From assembly GCA_905221605.1 (NCBI GenBank), contig CAJNDS010002168.1, forward strand, positions 1,013,347 through 1,077,346: 64,000 nt of DNA, in the 5' to 3' direction. Each line of letters opens with the position of its first letter. Position 1 is the stretch's first letter. The position numbers and the translations under genes are program-made. The stretch comes from Symbiodinium natans. Lineage: Eukaryota; Sar; Dinophyceae; Suessiales; Symbiodiniaceae. The notes beneath the pieces were generated by a model. That model was given only the letters and a program-made list of their open reading frames with translations. It was not told where the DNA came from and made no database searches. This document shows positions 43,868 to 53,371 of this stretch, in pieces.

Positions 43868-44150
43868 AACCTACTGCCTTCATACCCTCATCCTGTACCT
43901 CATACACTCATGCCCTCATGCCCTCATACCCTCATACCCTCATGCCTTCATGCCCTCATACCCTCATGTACCCTCATGTACCCTCATATACCCTCATATC
44001 CCCTCATATACCCTCATATACCCTCATATACCCTCATATACCCTCATATACCCTCATATACCCTCATATACCCTCATATACCCTCATATACCCTCATGCC
44101 CTAACACCCTCATGCCCTAACACCCTCATATACCTTCATACCCCAACACC
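43868..44150. repeat. 10-bp satellite CCCTCATATA / CCCTCATGCC
   Basis: About 28 units of a decamer beginning CCCTCAT. The outer parts carry CCCTCATGCC and CCCTCATACC, and the middle (43985-44090) is pure CCCTCATATA. Like the telomere heptamer it begins CCCT and is strand-asymmetric. It abuts the terminal exon at 44152. Confidence 0.95.
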
Positions 44151-44151
44151 C

Positions 44152-44269
44152 TCAACCCTTCACAGCATGTTCGAAAGCCTCAAACATCAAAATCGCACTG
44201 GCGCGAGGCCTCCTCTGGAGGGCTTGTCTGGCCCGGGGCCTCACATCTCTTTCTTCCAGTCCCGGAGCT
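44152..44269 (-). CDS. Candidate terminal exon, unidentified
   Basis: A clear acceptor (TCTTTTTTGGCTTTTAG) precedes a 38-codon frame ending in TGA at 44154-44152. It reads LEERDVRPRARQALQRRPRA and then SAILMFEAFEHAVKG. Good splice context and amino-acid make-up, but no recognised family. The stop falls at the edge of the decamer satellite. Confidence 0.5.
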
Positions 44270-44469
44270 CTAAAAGCCAAAAAAGACCTCAAAACCTTGT
44301 TTTCAGGGACCTAGAGATTCATTTTATAACATAAAAAAAAGTGTCGTTTTCAAGACGTGTGCCCTAGTTGACGTAGAGCACCTACCTGGGTTGCACCGGG
44401 GGGGTCGCCATTTACCAGAACAAGGGAGCCTTAATATAGACTTCAAATAGTAGGATTCCCTTGTAACAA

Positions 44470-44636
44470 GGACCCCCGCACTGAACTCGGATCTCGTGGT
44501 GGAGGCTTTGCCTGTAGAGGGACAAGCAGAAGCAAGTCACCAAAACAGAGCCGGAGCACAGGTGTCTTTAGAGCATGGCATCGCTCCTTTCCTCCCCAAA
44601 AGTCCATCGGCCTTTTTGGTTTTGCGGGCCTTGTGT
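44470..44636 (+). CDS. Candidate coding segment, strand uncertain
   Basis: The plus strand is open from about 44470 (SDLVVEALPVEGQAEASHQN, then LEHGIAPFLPKSPSAFLVLR). The minus strand has a good acceptor (TTCTGCTTGTCCCTCTACAG) in the same place. Only one can be real. Low confidence. Confidence 0.25.
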
Positions 44637-44661
44637 CCCCCCCCCCCCCCCCCCCCCCCCC
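44637..44661. repeat. C25 homopolymer
   Basis: Twenty-five C in a row, the longest homopolymer seen in the window. Confidence 0.95.
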
Positions 44662-44689
44662 AAACCAGCCCCAAGCCCTGACCCCAAAC

Positions 44690-45104
44690 CCCAAACCCCA
44701 AACCCTAAACCCGAAACCCTAAACCCTAAACCCTAAAAACCCAAACCTAAACCCCTAAAACCCTAAAACCCTAAACCCTAACCCTAAACCCTAAACCCCT
44801 AAACCCCTAAACCCCCTAAACCCCTACCCCTAAACCCTAAACCCCCTAAACCCCTAAACCCCTAAACCCCTAAACCCCTAAACCCCTAAACCCACCCCTA
44901 ACCCCTAACCCCTAAACCCCTAAACCCCTAAAACCCTAAACCCTAAACCCCTAAACCCCTAAACCCCTAAACCCCTAAACCCCTAAACCCTAAACCCTAA
45001 ACCCCTAAACCCTAAACCCCTAAACCCTAAACCCTAAACCCTAAACCCTAAACCCTAAACCCTAAACCCTAAACCCTAAACCCTAACCCTAAACCCTAAA
45101 CCCA
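44690..45104 (-). repeat. Long CCCTAAA array with octamer variants
   Basis: About 415 bp. The middle (44805-45010) is dominated by the octamer CCCCTAAA, flanked by standard CCCTAAA and occasional CCCTAAAA. The blockwise variants suggest local slippage or template-error expansion. Confidence 0.97.
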
Positions 45105-45106
45105 AG

Positions 45107-45154
45107 GCTGCAGAAGTTCCTCGAGCTGATGGCGCTCCCAGCCGAGCTCCCAAG
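45107..45154 (+). CDS. Candidate exon directly after a telomere array
   Basis: The AG acceptor is formed by CCCAAG at the last bases of the preceding CCCTAAA array. The frame reads LQKFLELMALPAELPR, with a GA donor. Unidentified. Confidence 0.35.
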
Positions 45155-45235
45155 GAAAGCTTCCAGGGAGCCCAGGGCCCCTTAAGGAATCTACCTCTCA
45201 AGGTCGATTCTTGCACTTCTTTTTTTTAAACGGGT

Positions 45236-45387
45236 TTGGGGTTTAGGGTTTAGGGTTTAGGGTTTTTAAACGTATACTTAATCATCTTTGTATTATTATA
45301 GTTATTATCATTATTCGTATGATTATTCTTATTACAATTGTTCGTCCTACTCTTATTCTTCTAATTTTTCTTATTACTATTACAGTG

Positions 45388-45421
<34 letters not shown>

Positions 45422-46350
45422 TACACTTTGTATTTCGGTTTCAGGGTCTATTCCTTTATTAAGGGTGGGGGAGGGAGTCCGGGAGTTTGGGGACGCGTTT
45501 GGAGGGGGGGTTTAGGAGCTTGGGAACGCTTGGGGTTAGGGGGTTTGAGAGCTGTCCACAAAGAGGCTGTGACGGTGAACTCCGAGGGTTTAGGGTTTAG
45601 GGTTTAGGGTTTAGGGTTTAGGGTTTAGGGTTTAGGGTCAACCTGTAAACCCCTAGTTCCAAAACTCTAAACCAGCAGTTTGGGCTCCCTGAGTTTCAAG
45701 CGCAGTTACCTGGCCGTTTAAAAGGGCGTAGTATGTTGACGTTTTTTCAGGTTTGGGGAGGCTTTTGATTTCCTGTTTTGCTTTTTTGGTTGGGGCTACA
45801 CCGGTTTAGGGTTAAGGGTTTCGGGTTTAGGGTTTAGGGTTTAGGGCTACAAAGATGTTCTTTTGACTGTGAGGCAGATGGGGGCTGGATCAGGATATTG
45901 GGCTTTCTCTGGGACTCCAAAACTCCACGTTCCTTCGAGTTTAGGATTCAAAAAACACCAACTGAACCCTAAACCCTATATCCTAAACCCTACATCCTAC
46001 ACCCTAAACCCTAAACCCTAAACCCTAAACCCTAAACTCTAAACCCTAAACCCTAAACCCTAAACCCTAAACCCAAAACCCTGAACCCTGAACCTTGAAC
46101 CCTAAACCCTAAACCTAAACCCTAAACCCTAAACCCCAAACGCTAGACCCTATCATAAACCCTAAACCCTGAAGAGGGATAGATTTTCGAGCATGCTGAG
46201 GCGCCATTTGGTGCGGCGGAGGCTGCTGCTTGTGAGGCAAGTTGAGCTTTGCCATTTTTGGTCGGCGTGGGTGCTTGGGGCGCATAGGGGTTTCATGTTT
46301 AGGGTTTAGGGACGAGGGTTTAGGGTTTAGGGTTTAGGGTTTTAGGGATT
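45236..46350. repeat. Telomere-type arrays, cluster 7, and GT/TTA microsatellites
   Basis: TTTAGGG at 45236-45266, 45589-45640, 45805-45850 and 46295-46350. Mixed CCCTAAA/CCCTGAA/CCCTACA at 45965-46180. TTATTA-type repeats at 45285-45385 and (GT)14 at 45390-45418. Confidence 0.9.
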
Positions 46351-46687
46351 GGGGGGCGCGAGCAAAGTTGCTCAGTTCTGGTGGTCCCCGCATCCATAGA
46401 ATGTAGTTGGAGTGCAGGGTCGTTCCCGCGCGCGCAGTTCTCTGCTAATTTGCATTAGTTTTTGATGGTTTTTTTACTCGGGTTTTCAGGGTTTTTGAGG
46501 TTTGGGTTTGGGGCTTTTTTTGGGGGGTAAAGGGGATGTAAGTCTTTTTGGAGTGGCTTCGGGAGAAGGCGTGTATGTTTCCAGCGCTTTTCGTCCGGCT
46601 CATTGATTGGACCGTGTATGTTTTTTGGTCGTCATTTTCCATTCCGGGATTGGAAGGAATCTTGAAACATGCAAAGCTCTGCACAAT

Positions 46688-46705
46688 CAGTAGCCATCCT
46701 CCAAG
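46688..46705 (+). promoter_or_regulatory. Possible spliced-leader relic upstream of the F-box gene
   Basis: CAGTAGCCATCCTCCAAG matches CCGTAGCCATTTTGGCTCAAG over GTAGCCAT and CAAG, with a short central deletion. It lies 65-82 bp before the inferred ATG. It is weaker than the match at 18933. Confidence 0.4.
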
Positions 46706-46740
46706 TAAGCTATGCAGATGAGGTAATGACTTGTCTAGGC

Positions 46741-46762
46741 TTTGCTTCTGCTTGTTCCTTAG
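46741..46762 (+). promoter_or_regulatory. Inferred trans-splice acceptor of the F-box gene
   Basis: The pyrimidine-rich run TTTGCTTCTGCTTGTTCCTT ends in AG at 46761-46762, seven bases before an in-frame ATG (46770). This is what a leader-addition site should look like. It explains why the first 13 codons of the longer frame (from 46731) are an odd Cys/Phe/Leu string. Confidence 0.55.
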
Positions 46763-46769
46763 TTGCGCC

Positions 46770-47924
46770 ATGCTGGATGCGCAGTCGCAGATGTGCGATC
46801 AGGAAGAGAGCAGGAGGAGGGGCCAGACAGCTTTGGAAGTGGTGAAGCGTTGTTCGAGCAATGCTCAGTTGTGGAATTATTTCGCACATCATCCTGAAGT
46901 GCGGAAGTGGCTTGAGAAGCTAATGGTTGAAGAGGTGAGACGTGAGGAGGGACATGGAGCTTTCTCGCAAATCTTGACCACCATCAGCGCTGAGCTAGCT
47001 GAGCTTGAGCGCAGCAGCAACGTCTCCCTCCCCGAGCAGCTTCACCACCTCGCCCACCTCAAGCAAGAGGCACCTGAATCTGCATGGCCTCCGAGAGTCA
47101 AGAAGCGCCTGCGCTTCAAACAAGGTCCACAAAGCATTTGGATGAGGAGGGGGGTTGGTGCTTTGAGCATGAACCTTATGGCCAAGGTTCTGTGTTCAGT
47201 GGACCTCTCCACAAAGCTGTCAGCCATCTGCGTCTCTCGTGGTTTTTGGGAAGTCCTGCAGTGTGGTTCTGCCTGGGATCCGCTAGTGATCACTCAGTCA
47301 GAATGTCGGAGGCTGTTGAAATCTCACCGGGCAACACGGTCTTTACCCGAGTGGGGCTTTCCGCCGGCATTTTATGAGGTTTCGGTGATGGATGTGGATT
47401 TGATGAGCCCGGAAGAAGACCCTTCTGGCCAAAGCGACACAGAGGATGAGGAGCAACAAAGGATGCAAAGGATCAGAGCTCCTGTGGGCACTTTTGTCAA
47501 CCTCTTTGGTTCTTGGACGAAGGTGTCCAAACTGACCGTGAGGAACATCGATAGTTTTTCATACACACTTCTGTTGTCTCGCATTCGCTGCACTTGCTTG
47601 GAATCCTTTGGCTTTGTAAGAATCCAATACACTGGGAGCAGTACATACAGCCTGGAGGCCGCGAGGCGGGAACCTCTGCTGGTGGACCCGACGTTGGTGG
47701 CCGCCATGAACGCTGCAAGAATGCCACATACTGTTCAAGTCCAGAGCACGACAATTTCAGAACGTGAAGCCCTTTTCTTGCTGGAACATGAGACAGCCTA
47801 CAAGAATGGAAGCGACATTCACTTCATGTATACTAATGACACCCGGCGCTCCCATGCCATTCGTGTGGAATACAAGAGCCTGGTGGACTCTTTGAAAGTG
47901 CGCTTTCCAAGTAGTTTCAGGTAG
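46770..47924 (+). CDS. F-box-like protein
   Basis: F-box proteins are substrate receptors of SCF ubiquitin ligases. The frame from the second in-frame ATG gives 384 residues. The first ATG (46731) lies within the inferred acceptor tract and is rejected. Residues 60-75 or so are helical and charged. Residues about 133-165 read LSMNLMAKVLCSVDLSTKLS followed by AICVSRGFWEVLQ and a WDPLV, matching the F-box pattern (L-x-x-I/V-L-x-x-L-D-x-x-S...C-x-x-W) and its following W. An acidic linker (EEDPSGQSDTEDEEQQ) follows, then about 140 residues that may form the substrate-binding part, with no clear repeat. No intron is needed. It lies in a tract free of telomere arrays (46.4-48.2 kb). The F-box match is degenerate but well placed. 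Confidence 0.6.
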   Translation: MLDAQSQMCDQEESRRRGQTALEVVKRCSSNAQLWNYFAHHPEVRKWLEKLMVEEVRREEGHGAFSQILTTISAELAELERSSNVSLPEQLHHLAHLKQEAPESAWPPRVKKRLRFKQGPQSIWMRRGVGALSMNLMAKVLCSVDLSTKLSAICVSRGFWEVLQCGSAWDPLVITQSECRRLLKSHRATRSLPEWGFPPAFYEVSVMDVDLMSPEEDPSGQSDTEDEEQQRMQRIRAPVGTFVNLFGSWTKVSKLTVRNIDSFSYTLLLSRIRCTCLESFGFVRIQYTGSSTYSLEAARREPLLVDPTLVAAMNAARMPHTVQVQSTTISEREALFLLEHETAYKNGSDIHFMYTNDTRRSHAIRVEYKSLVDSLKVRFPSSFR

Positions 47925-47929
47925 TTTGC

Positions 47930-48240
47930 CAGGGGGCACTACTGTGGCTTTCTTGAGCTGCTTCAGCAAGAAAGCGTGACTTGTTGTGACTGATACTTCT
48001 GACGGCGCACTCGAAGATCCTAATTCTACAGCTTCCTGAATTCAAATGGGTATTTCTCAATAAACCCCCTATATAATCTCTTAGGGGGTCTTAAAGTCCC
48101 CTCATAACCCTTCTTTACCCCTTGGGTCCCTAAAGGGGCTCCCGTTCTGAGAAACTCCCAATTCTATAAGCCCCCCCCAAACCCTTTTGAGAAGCCATCA
48201 ACCCAGAATCCGACAAGCAAGGGGCGCAGGGTTTCAAAGC
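47930..48240. other. 3' flank with a family B-like GGGG/CCCC palindrome
   Basis: After the F-box stop, unique sequence to 48040, then CTATATAATCTCTTAGGGGGTC-type palindromic sequence to 48185, related in style to family B. No gene. Confidence 0.5.
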
Positions 48241-48242
48241 AG

Positions 48243-48318
48243 TAAACCCTAAACCCTAAACCCTAAACCCTAAACCCTAAACCCTAAACCCTAAACCCTA
48301 AACCCTAAACCCTAAACC
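48243..48318 (-). repeat. CCCTAAA array
   Basis: Eleven perfect heptamers. Confidence 0.97.
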
Positions 48319-48322
48319 TCAG

Positions 48323-48391
48323 AGGCTGCTCCGTGTGCCAGGTCTAGGAGCTTTTATTGCATCTCAAGGATTGGACGCTTTCGTGGTCTAG
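48323..48391 (+). CDS. Candidate terminal exon, unidentified
   Basis: The AG at 48321-48322 directly follows the CCCTAAA array. The frame reads RLLRVPGLGAFIASQGLDAF and ends TAG at 48389-48391. Weak. Confidence 0.3.
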   Translation, partial: RLLRVPGLGAFIASQGLDAFVV

Positions 48392-48399
48392 GGTTTGGA

Positions 48400-49370
48400 A
48401 AATGTTTGGAGGCTCTGGGGCGCGTAAGCCCCATCCTAAACCCAACCTGGAGCTCCAATTACGGCTGAATGACGGCGCTTAACCGAGTAACTTCCAGACT
48501 GACAGGGCGTTCATGGTAGAAATCAACCAACACAGAACAGCCTGGAGTGCCTGGGATGCCCTAAATGGTTTAGGGTTTAGGGTTTTCCCTCCTAAATCCC
48601 TTCAGCTTGACCAGGTCGCCGCCACGGTCAGCATTCATCTCAGGTTTAAGTATGGGGGCCCCGGGGATGGGCCCTTAATTTGAGAGGCCCTATATACCTC
48701 ATATATACCCCATACATGGTTCCGTGTCGCCGTGTCGGTGGGCCCCCCCATGGTACCCCCCCCCCCCCCAAAGGTATGAGTTTCGACTTAAGCCCTCAAC
48801 CAGACGCCTAAGCCCTCCTCCCTGAACACTACAACCCGTAGCCCTAAAACCAACCTACAACCACGCCAGGGGAGGGGGGGAGGGGGGGGCGGTGGGGGGA
48901 ATGCCCTAAACCCTGAACCCAAAACCAGCCCAATGCAGATGCAGCATAGGCAATCAGCGGCACTCGCATGAGGAAGATGCCCTATGAACCTTCAACCTTA
49001 TTAGCCCCAAAAACTCTACTTACTTATGACCCTCCATGAACCTTTAAGTCATTCCTTCCGAAGAAGAGGTGCTGGAGCTCACTTGCCGGGGGGACGAGGC
49101 AGGGTTAAGGGGTGTGTCTCAACTCGCCCTCAAAATGGGAATCCCAAGATCCAACGGCCATGAAGTAGTCAAAAGTGCACTCCTCTCTTCTTTGTTCATT
49201 TTTTTTTGGGGGGGGGGGGGGGGGGGGGTACCTCAATATATATATATATAATATCCTTGCTGAGGAAGGTTTTGGCGGATAGGAGCTCAAGGCTGCATGC
49301 TGTTAGCATGTCCTACATATCTGGCATGCCTATGCTGTTCGTGCCGGGTGGGCCGTTTGCTTGACAAGAC
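48400..49370. other. Mostly non-coding; small candidate exons only
   Basis: The minus strand at 48641-48602 reads MNADRGGDLVKLK behind CCTGAG. The rest consists of G- and C-runs (48754-48769, 48870-48900, 49204-49228), ATATAT tracts and unique sequence with no clear gene. Confidence 0.4.
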
Positions 49371-49377
49371 GTGTCAG

Positions 49378-49475
49378 TTGGGATGCTCCCCCTTCTGCTG
49401 ACAGTCCTTCAAAGGAATATCATATGGGGTACTGAAAGCCCTATTAAGGACTGTTAGTAAGGGGGAACATCCCAA
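49378..49475. mobile_element. MITE-like element, family A, copy 7
   Basis: TTGGGATGCTCCCCC to GGGGGAACATCCCAA, 98 bp, complete at both ends. A CCCTAAA array starts two or three bases after its right end. Confidence 0.9.
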
Positions 49476-49673
49476 GAACCCTAAACCCTAAACCCTAAAC
49501 CCTAAACCCTGAACCCTAAACCCTAAACCCTAAACCCTAAACCCTAAACCCTAAACCCTAAACCCTAAACCCTAAACCCTAAACCCTAAACCCTAAACCC
49601 TAAACCCTAAACCCTAAACCCTAAACCCTAAACCCATCCCAATGTATCAGTGTCAGATGGTCTCTTCGTGCAG

Positions 49674-49745
49674 GAGTTCGTGACTGTCCTTCACCGCCAC
49701 CATCTTCTGACGGTGGCTCGGGGCCTCAGCCTGCGGATGGCTTAG
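49674..49745 (+). CDS. Candidate terminal exon, unidentified
   Basis: Acceptor TCTCTTCGTGCAG, frame EFVTVLHRHHLLTVARGLSL, TAG stop at 49743-49745. A GA donor at 49730 would allow it to be internal instead. Confidence 0.4.
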   Translation, partial: EFVTVLHRHHLLTVARGLSLRMA

Positions 49746-50348
49746 GGTGTAGGGTTTAGGGTTTAGGGTTTAGGCAGCTGTCATCCAGCCAAATCCTACA
49801 CGCTGCGCGCCCCGTCGGGCAGATTCCCCAAGCCACAGAAGGGTCGCTTCATACCATGTGCCCCAAAACGAGCGACAAGCGCACCTTCGTGCCCTAAACC
49901 CTAAACCCTAAACCCTAAACCCTAAACCCTAAAACCTACACCCTAAACCCTAAACCCTAAACCCTAAACCCTAGTAGGTCATGCCGAGGAACCACGGAAA
50001 ACTCAGCCAAGGGTGCAACGGAAACATCTCTGACACCTCACGGCCGAGGCCGAGGCGAATACTTGGGCCCTTATCATCCTCATAGCATATACACATGTAC
50101 ATATAATGCAAGCTCCTCAGAATACCCTGAACCCTAAACTAACCTGCCCAAAAAAGCATTCATGGCAACTAGATGCCCTCTGTGGGTACTTGGGGGGGGG
50201 GGGGGGGGGACCCTCAAAAATCCTCAACACCCAAAACTGCCCAACCACCCTAAACCCTAAGCCTCACCAGGATTTCTAGAAGGCCTGAAAAACCCTAAAC
50301 CCTAAACCCTAAACCCTAAACCCTGAACCCTGAAGTCCCAGAAGCCAG

Positions 50349-50423
50349 CTGAGGGCCCTTGCGAAAAGTCGGAGCGGAGCAGCTGAGGTGAGCCACCGAC
50401 TGCTGGCAACCGCCAGACAAGAG
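50349..50423 (+). CDS. Candidate internal exon with GTAAGA donor
   Basis: After GAAGCCAG the frame reads LRALAKSRSGAAEVSHRLLA and then TARQE up to a canonical GTAAGA. A phase-matched continuation may be 50840-50883 (after CTCTCCCTTTCAG; EVPVRVTSHGWLSK and TGA). Unidentified, helical. Confidence 0.45.
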
Positions 50424-51046
50424 GTAAGAAGGGGTTTTGAGGCTTTTTCGGTTTAGGGTCTTAGGGTTCAGGGTTTAGGGTCTAAGGGTCTTAGGGTCTT
50501 AGGGTCTTAGGGTCTTAGGGTTTAGGGTCTTAGGGTCTTAGGGTTTAGGGTGTAGGTTCTTCGGTGCAAGATGCCCGCTGGAGTTGAGCTTAATTCCCCC
50601 CGGTGCTTAGTAGGGAGTGAGGGAATGACGTGTCTTTATATCCCTCTATATTTGCCCAGCTCAATTTCAGATACCTTTTTCTCCCCCTATATATACCCTG
50701 CAAGGGATCGCATAGGGCAACAGGCCCTTTCGAAGCCTAGGCGGGAGGGAGGGCCGGAGAAGCCCTGAAGAGTTCTCACTAACCATTCTCGGGCGGTTTG
50801 TTTTTTAAGCACTAGGCTTCGCCGCTCTCCCTTTCAGGAGGTCCCTGTTAGAGTAACATCACATGGGTGGTTGTCAAAATGATGGTCCCTTCTGGGGGTC
50901 CCTCATAGAATACGGCACCGCACCTAATATTTAGGGTGTCCAAAAAGGGGCCCTACTTTTGACAACTACACACATGACATGGACTTAGGGTGACCAGGGA
51001 CTCGAGTTGAGACAACCAGAGCCGAGTTCAACGTGGAGTTTAGGGA

Positions 51047-51120
51047 TGGGATGTTCCCCCTTATAGTAACAGCTCCTTGAAAGAGGCACTATTGTAGGGG
51101 GTTGCTACAATCCCTATTAG
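51047..51120. mobile_element. MITE-like element, family A, copy 8 (3' truncated)
   Basis: TGGGATGTTCCCCCTTATAG at the left, then internal sequence nearly identical to copy 5, ending abruptly at CCCTATTA. The 40 bp before it (GAGACAACCAGAGCCGAGTT on) also match the flank of copy 5, so a larger segment was copied. Confidence 0.8.
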
Positions 51121-51153
51121 GGGCCGCCGGCTCCCGAAGCTGCATTCTGCCAG

Positions 51154-51241
51154 GCAGCTGCGACTCCCGGTTGGCGACACTTCGCCACGTTCGGGGCACG
51201 CGCTGGGGTTGGTCTTCAGGGACCTACAGAACGCACAGTAG
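51154..51241 (+). CDS. Kelch-like exon (candidate)
   Basis: After TTCTGCCAG the frame reads QLRLPVGDTSPRSGHALGLV and continues FRDLQNAQ to a TAG. P-x-P-R-x-G-H-A-x-x-x is the core of a Kelch beta-propeller blade, normally followed by a GG pair that is not visible here. One blade only, so the call is tentative. Confidence 0.4.
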
Positions 51242-51429
51242 CTTCCATGAAGTGGCCTTAAGAAGGAGCTTAGTATGGGACTACGTAGTATGTAGTTTCC
51301 AGACGAGGGTGGTGGGATGTTGAGCAGTAGTCAGTAGAGAGCGTAAGAAGACGAGGAATTGGACCTTGCCCCACACTCAAAATCCGAACTGCTGAAGCAC
51401 TAGCGATCGACTCAAAGGACTTCTTTGTT

Positions 51430-52148
51430 CCAGCTCAGGGTTTCGGGCTTAGGGTTTACGTAGTAATCTTGTGCCTTACAAAATGGTTAGGGTTTAGTTA
51501 GGGTTTAGGGCCTAGGGTTTAGGGTTTAGTTCGCCTACCCAATAAATTAGGGCTTATTCAGGTAGGACGAAGGTTCGACCCACGACCAAGACATCAGCAC
51601 ACACAGGCAAGCATGGGCAAGGCCAAGCCTCCATCGCCCTTTGACTCCTAGCAGGACTCCCCCCTTTTCAAAATCGTAATGTATCTTCCTTAGGGTGGTT
51701 TTTTTAACGTTAAAAAACCTTAAATAGTAATGTATCTTCGTTAGGGTGGATGAAGATCTGCGCGCTGGCGCAGGATAAGTTAAAATCCACATGTTTTCGC
51801 GACTCCGCGACTCCGCAAGATGTTCATGTCTGGGTAGCTCGAAACTTTAGTCCTGTCCATGTATAGAGTAATCTTGTGCCTAAACCCTAAACCCTAAACC
51901 CTAAACCCTAAACCCTAAACCCTAAACCCTAAACCCTAAACCCTAAACCCTAAACCCTAAACCCTAAACCCTAAACCCTAAACCCTAAACCCTAAACCCT
52001 AAAACTAAACCCTAAACCCTAAACCCTAAACCCTAAACCCTAAACCCTAAACCCTAAACCCTAAACCCTAAACCCTAAACCCTAAACCCTAAACCCTAAA
52101 CCCTAAACCCTAAACCCTAAACCCTAAACCCTAAACCCTAAACCCTAT
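51430..52148. repeat. Telomere-type arrays incl. 268-bp CCCTAAA array
   Basis: Short TTTAGGG runs at 51430-51535, then one of the longest arrays, 51881-52148, about 38 CCCTAAA units with a single AAACTAAA defect at 52002-52010. Confidence 0.97.
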
Positions 52149-52241
52149 TCGTCTACCCAAATAATGTTCAAAGGGGGAGCTGACATGGGAGACTTGGAGT
52201 GCAGAGAGAGGTCCTGAGAGGCCTGGCGCGCCAGACTTTTA

Positions 52242-52352
52242 ATATTGGGGTCGGAATAATTACTACTCGTAATATTATTCCCTTATGGTCCCTTTATACC
52301 TAGACTGTAATAACCCCCCAAAACGCTGTTCTAATTATTAAGGCTCCTACAG
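52242..52352. mobile_element. MITE-like element, family C, copy 1
   Basis: TATTGGGGTCGGAATAATTA at the left and CTAATTATTAAGGCTCCTAC at the right, with CCCTTATGGTCCCTTTATA inside. A second copy lies at 54072-54150. Confidence 0.7.
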
Positions 52353-52390
52353 CAGGCTTAGGGTGTAGGCGTTTCGGGCTTGGGGTTGAG

Positions 52391-53371
52391 GACCTGCAGC
52401 TGCCGTTGGCGCAGGTGAAGGTACATCTTGTTCTGAGGGTTTAGGGATGTTTAGGGTTTAGGGTTTAGGGTTTAGGGTGACGCTAGGTAAGGTTCAGGTG
52501 TATGGGCTTGAAGCCCTACTTCCGAAAACCTGAGAAGAAACTTGAAAGTGCACACCCCTGAGCCCTAAACCCTAAAACCAAAACCAAAATTCAACCCTAA
52601 ACCCTAAACCCTAAACCCTAAACCCTAAACCCTAAACCCTAAACCTTAAACCCTAAACCCAAAACCCGAAACCCTAAACCCTGAACCGTAAACCTTAACG
52701 CACCCTCTGTGCACTCTGACAGGTACGCCTCCTCGAAGTGCTCATGGCAGAGGAGGACCATGGCAATCCATGGTTCGGGGGTTTCAGGGGTTTCAGGGGT
52801 TTAGGGTTTTAGGGTTTAGGGTTTAGGGTTTAGGGCTCAGGGGTGTGGGGGTTCAGGGGTTTTTGGGCTTTGGGTACTGAGGGGTTCAGGGATGTGGGGT
52901 TTCAGGGCTTAGGGTGTTTACGGGCTAGAGGGTTCAGGGTATCAAGCCGGGGGCTTGGGGTTGAGGGGGTTCAGGATTTTCTTGGAGGTTCATGGGTCTT
53001 TATAGCTGGTTTTCACCGTTTTTGTGGGTTATTATGCCCTACCGACGACGAGTCATGAAGCTTCAAGTACGGTGGCTTTTGCGCTTTTTGGGCTCGGGTT
53101 GGGTACTGGGATCGTACTACGCTGGGCTGCGTACCACGTGTACCTCCCCCCCCCCTCTCCCGTTTTTTCGCCCCGAGCACTTTCCATGAGAGAGCCCGAA
53201 GCCCGAATGGTCTTCATCGGAGCGCAAGCTTCGAGGCTCCCGAGCCCAGTTTTTTGTGGCGGAATGTGGGGGGAGGATGCCCGTGGAGCCTCGCTCTACA
53301 GAGTCTACGCAGGCCCAAGCCCAGCAAGACTCTCCACTTGGAAACCCTACACTCTACACCGTAAACCCTAA
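52391..53371 (+). CDS. Candidate membrane-protein gene in at least three exons
   Basis: Proposed exons are: 52391-52414 (after GTTGAG, GT donor; DLQLPLAQ); 52723 to about 52780 (after CTGACAG, GT donor; LLEVLMAEEDHGNPWFG); and 53006-53371 (after TTTATAG), a 121-codon frame. The last begins LVFTVFVGYYALPTTSHEAS, contains a glycine-rich hydrophobic helix (AFALFGLGLGTGIVL) and runs on through FCGGMWGEDARGASLYRVY to a TAA in the next CCCTAAA array. Two membrane spans are likely. Family not recognised. Confidence 0.45.
52435..52840. repeat. Telomere-type arrays, cluster 9
   Basis: TTTAGGG at 52435-52480, CCCTAAA at 52560-52700, TTTCAGGGG/TTTAGGG at 52785-52840. Confidence 0.9.

Larger units (their letters stand above)
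49477..50553. repeat. Telomere-type arrays, cluster 8
   Basis: CCCTAAA at 49477-49637 (about 23 units), 49893-49975 and 50290-50335; TTTAGGG at 49741-49775. 50450-50553 is a variant array of TCTTAGGG octamers mixed with TTTAGGG. Confidence 0.95.

Noticed and set aside
44241-44269. Separate 28-bp exon with a GTGAGG donor
   Set aside because: It would need a 17-bp intron. One continuous terminal exon (44269-44152) in another frame explains the sequence better.
43755-44334. Three plus-strand frames of 115-138 codons (PSYTLIYPHIPSY)
   Set aside because: They read the decamer satellite; the unit gives a 10-residue periodic peptide in all frames.
46731-46769. Upstream ATG of the F-box gene
   Set aside because: The 13 codons before 46770 coincide with a pyrimidine tract ending in AG, best explained as a trans-splice acceptor.
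50571-50768. 65-codon frame starting MPAGVELNSPRC
   Set aside because: Most of it runs through GGGG/CCCC palindromic repeat sequence; no splice or family support.
51881-52148. A true chromosome end
   Set aside because: The array is flanked by unique sequence on both sides and similar arrays lie on both strands throughout; it is interstitial.
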